Of a stretch of DNA of 49,422 nucleotides, positions 48,357 through 49,422 are shown one piece after another. The position numbers were made by a program, and so were the translations under genes. The DNA is taken from contig JAENWU010000003.1 in the NCBI GenBank assembly GCA_016649905.1, positions 1-49,422 of the forward strand, read 5' to 3'. Under the pieces are notes generated by a model that worked only from the letters and a program-made list of their open reading frames with translations, had not been told where the DNA came from and made no database searches. Numbering within the stretch: position 1 is the first letter of the stretch; every line of letters starts with the position of its first letter. This DNA is from Thermoleophilia bacterium (GTDB taxonomy: Bacteria > Actinomycetota > Thermoleophilia > Solirubrobacterales > 70-9).

Positions 48357-48989
48357 TCACACGAACAGGGCGGTGCCCAATCGGATGATCGTCGCCCCCT
48401 CCTGGACCGCGATCCGCCAATCCTGGGAGGTTCCCATCGAGAGGCGCGGCAGTCCGTTGGCCGCCGCGAGCTCGGCGAGGCGGGCGAAATGGGGCCGCGA
48501 GGCCTCCGGATCGGGGCTGAATGGCGGCATCGTCATCAGGCCTCCAACCCTTACCGGGCAGCGGGCGATGAAGTCGGCGAGGTCCGCTGGGGCGACGCCC
48601 CCCTTGCCCTCCTCGCCGGCGATATTCACCTCGACCAGGACCTCGGTTGCGCTCGTGCCGTGCTTCTCGAGCTGGGCCAGGACCGAGTCGGTGGCGACCG
48701 AGTGGATCAGACGACAGAGCGGTAGGACCTGTTTGACCTTGCGGCTCTGCAGGTTGCCGATGAAGTCCCACGTGAAGCGCTCGCCCCAGCGCTCGTGCTT
48801 GGCGGCGAGGTCCTGCTGGCGGTTCTCGCCGACCAGGGTGACACCAGCCTCTGCCAGGGCTCCCATCTCCTCGATCGGCACGTACTTGGCGGCAACCAGG
48901 ATCTCGACTCGCTCTCCCGTGACGGCGCGGACCTCGTCGAGGTTGGCGGCGACCCTGGCGGGGTCGATCCCGTGGAAAGACTCAACCAC
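48357..48989 (-). CDS. yggS: YggS-family PLP homeostasis protein
   Basis: PLP-binding protein (PROSC/YggS) that controls free PLP; fold-type III. 210 aa from GTG at 48989. PLP-Lys in EILVAAKYVPIEEM, then GENRQQDLAAKHERW, TWDFIGNLQSRKVKQVLPL, LVEVNIAGEEGKGG and RLSMGTSQDWRIAVQEGATI. Slightly shorter than E. coli YggS (234) at the N-terminus. The start overlaps the pgeF stop by 8 bp. Confidence 0.93.
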   Translation of the reverse strand: MVESFHGIDPARVAANLDEVRAVTGERVEILVAAKYVPIEEMGALAEAGVTLVGENRQQDLAAKHERWGERFTWDFIGNLQSRKVKQVLPLCRLIHSVATDSVLAQLEKHGTSATEVLVEVNIAGEEGKGGVAPADLADFIARCPVRVGGLMTMPPFSPDPEASRPHFARLAELAAANGLPRLSMGTSQDWRIAVQEGATIIRLGTALFV

Positions 48990-49422
48990 CGGCGCTGGCC
49001 CCCGCGTCGAGCCAGGCGAGCCCACCTTGCCGGCCCGTCCTGCCGCCGTCGCGCCGGTGTGAGAAGAAGAGCTCGGCCTCGCAGCTGGTGCAGAGCCCGG
49101 CCACCTCGACCCGCTCCACCCCGGCCTCGCCCAGCAGCCGCCGCGCGACCTCGACCAGGTCCAACCGCCGATGGGCCGATTTCGGGCCCATATCTCCCGA
49201 AATCGGCCCGTCGGCGGAGAGATTCGCGAAGGCGTCGAGGACCTCGGGGCCGACCTCGTAGCAGCAGGGGCCGATGCCGGGGCCGATCGCGGCGTCGGTC
49301 GCCCGTACGGCCGCGACGCCCTTGGCGACGATGCCGGCGGCGAGGCCACGCCAGCCGCAGTGCAGGATCGCCACGCCGCCCGGCCCGCGCAGGGCGACGG
49401 GGAGGCAGTCGGCGGTAAAGAC
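48982..49422 (-). CDS. pgeF: Peptidoglycan editing factor PgeF (5' partial) with inserted palindrome
   Basis: Multicopper-oxidase-like DUF152/laccase-domain protein that removes L-Ser-containing errors from peptidoglycan precursors. The visible part (about 147 residues; 5' end outside the window) has ADCLPVALRGPGGVAILHCG, WRGLAAGIV, AAIGPGIGPCCYEVGPEV and CTSCEAELFFSHRRDGGRTG, with the metal-binding Cys and His residues. Between DAFANLSA and LDLVEVARRLL, where the family has a variable loop, palindrome A copy 3 adds DGPISGDMGPKSAHRR in frame. The enzyme seems otherwise intact. Confidence 0.9.
   Translation of the reverse strand, partial: VFTADCLPVALRGPGGVAILHCGWRGLAAGIVAKGVAAVRATDAAIGPGIGPCCYEVGPEVLDAFANLSADGPISGDMGPKSAHRRLDLVEVARRLLGEAGVERVEVAGLCTSCEAELFFSHRRDGGRTGRQGGLAWLDAGASAGG
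49165..49217 (-). repeat. Palindromic element A, copy 3 (in frame in pgeF)
   Basis: 53-bp near-perfect inverted repeat, CCGCCGATGGGCCGATTTCG on one side and its near-complement on the other, centred on CCATATCTCC. It is read on the minus strand within pgeF as DGPISGDMGPKSAHRR. Same reading strand and frame relative to the GGAGATAT centre as copy 1 in miaA. Confidence 0.88.

Noticed and set aside
901-49217. Palindromic elements as insertion-sequence ends or a CRISPR array
   Set aside because: No transposase frame, no target-site duplications that I can define, no regular spacers; copies are single and scattered.
1-49422. tRNA, rRNA or other known structured RNAs besides the riboswitch
   Set aside because: Intergenic gaps are mostly under 100 bp, and by eye I found no TPsiC-like GGTTCGAATCC block or rRNA segment.

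Overview
This is a dense, high-GC chromosomal window that looks like a Gram-positive actinobacterium of the Thermoleophilia/Solirubrobacterales type. The basis for that placement is the very high GC, frequent GTG/TTG starts, the garA-ftsR and yggT-sepF pairs, a MurT/GatD amidation operon, DapL-type lysine/DAP synthesis, a wax-ester/DGAT acyltransferase and an RsiG-like protein with a single c-di-GMP motif. The placement is inferred from gene content; no database search was run.

Layout. 1-3.0 kb (+): the end of miaB, miaA, dapF and dapL (tRNA modification and diaminopimelate synthesis). 3.0-4.9 kb (-): an MBL hydrolase and an NAD-dependent epimerase. 4.9-6.8 kb (+): hflX and dut. 6.8-11.5 kb (-): a MarR-like gene, then gatD, a SAM methyltransferase and murT (lipid II amidation), a lipid kinase and a second methyltransferase. 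11.5-15.3 kb (+): membrane-anchored cyclophilin, Bcp-type peroxiredoxin, a frameshifted hydrolase, VKOR, DsbA-like thioredoxin and a small membrane protein. 15.3-20.4 kb: a decayed lipid-kinase pseudogene, PAP2 phosphatase, methyltransferase, SDR, SCP2-type thiolase and a FUSC transporter. 20.4-25.9 kb: CcdA, a small unknown, a CDF zinc exporter, DinB, an RlpA-like protein under a c-di-AMP riboswitch, and WS/DGAT. 26.0-30.8 kb: a secreted metalloprotease, NadE, a thioesterase, and an HTH-TM-RskA-like protein. 30.8-34.6 kb (-): rsiG-like, garA-like, ftsR-like, SRPBCC and an AGPS-like flavoprotein. 34.6-45.4 kb (-): the classic rpsB-tsf-pyrH-frr-uppS-cdsA-dxr-rseP-ispG-proS-pgsA block. 45.5-49.4 kb (-): the division-associated block pgeF-yggS-sepF-proC-yggT-lspA-rluD.

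How the genes work together. Cell-envelope synthesis dominates: DAP supply, isoprenoid (MEP) and undecaprenyl-PP synthesis, CDP-DAG and phosphatidylglycerol synthesis, lipid II amidation and division. A thiol-oxidation set (VKOR, DsbA-like, CcdA) serves exported proteins. c-di-AMP (riboswitch) and probably c-di-GMP (RsiG-like) inputs are both present.

The most unusual layer is a population of palindromic elements. One family (three copies) encodes nearly the same peptide in frame inside two unrelated proteins, MiaA and PgeF, much as Rickettsia palindromic elements do. Other families sit between genes, with conserved cores but locus-specific self-complementary arms that overlap the stop codons of their neighbours. 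Also notable are a DapF with Ser at both catalytic Cys positions, a MiaA lacking about 55 internal residues, and a G-run frameshift fusing a hydrolase to VKOR. I saw no rRNA, tRNA, CRISPR array, transposase or prophage gene.
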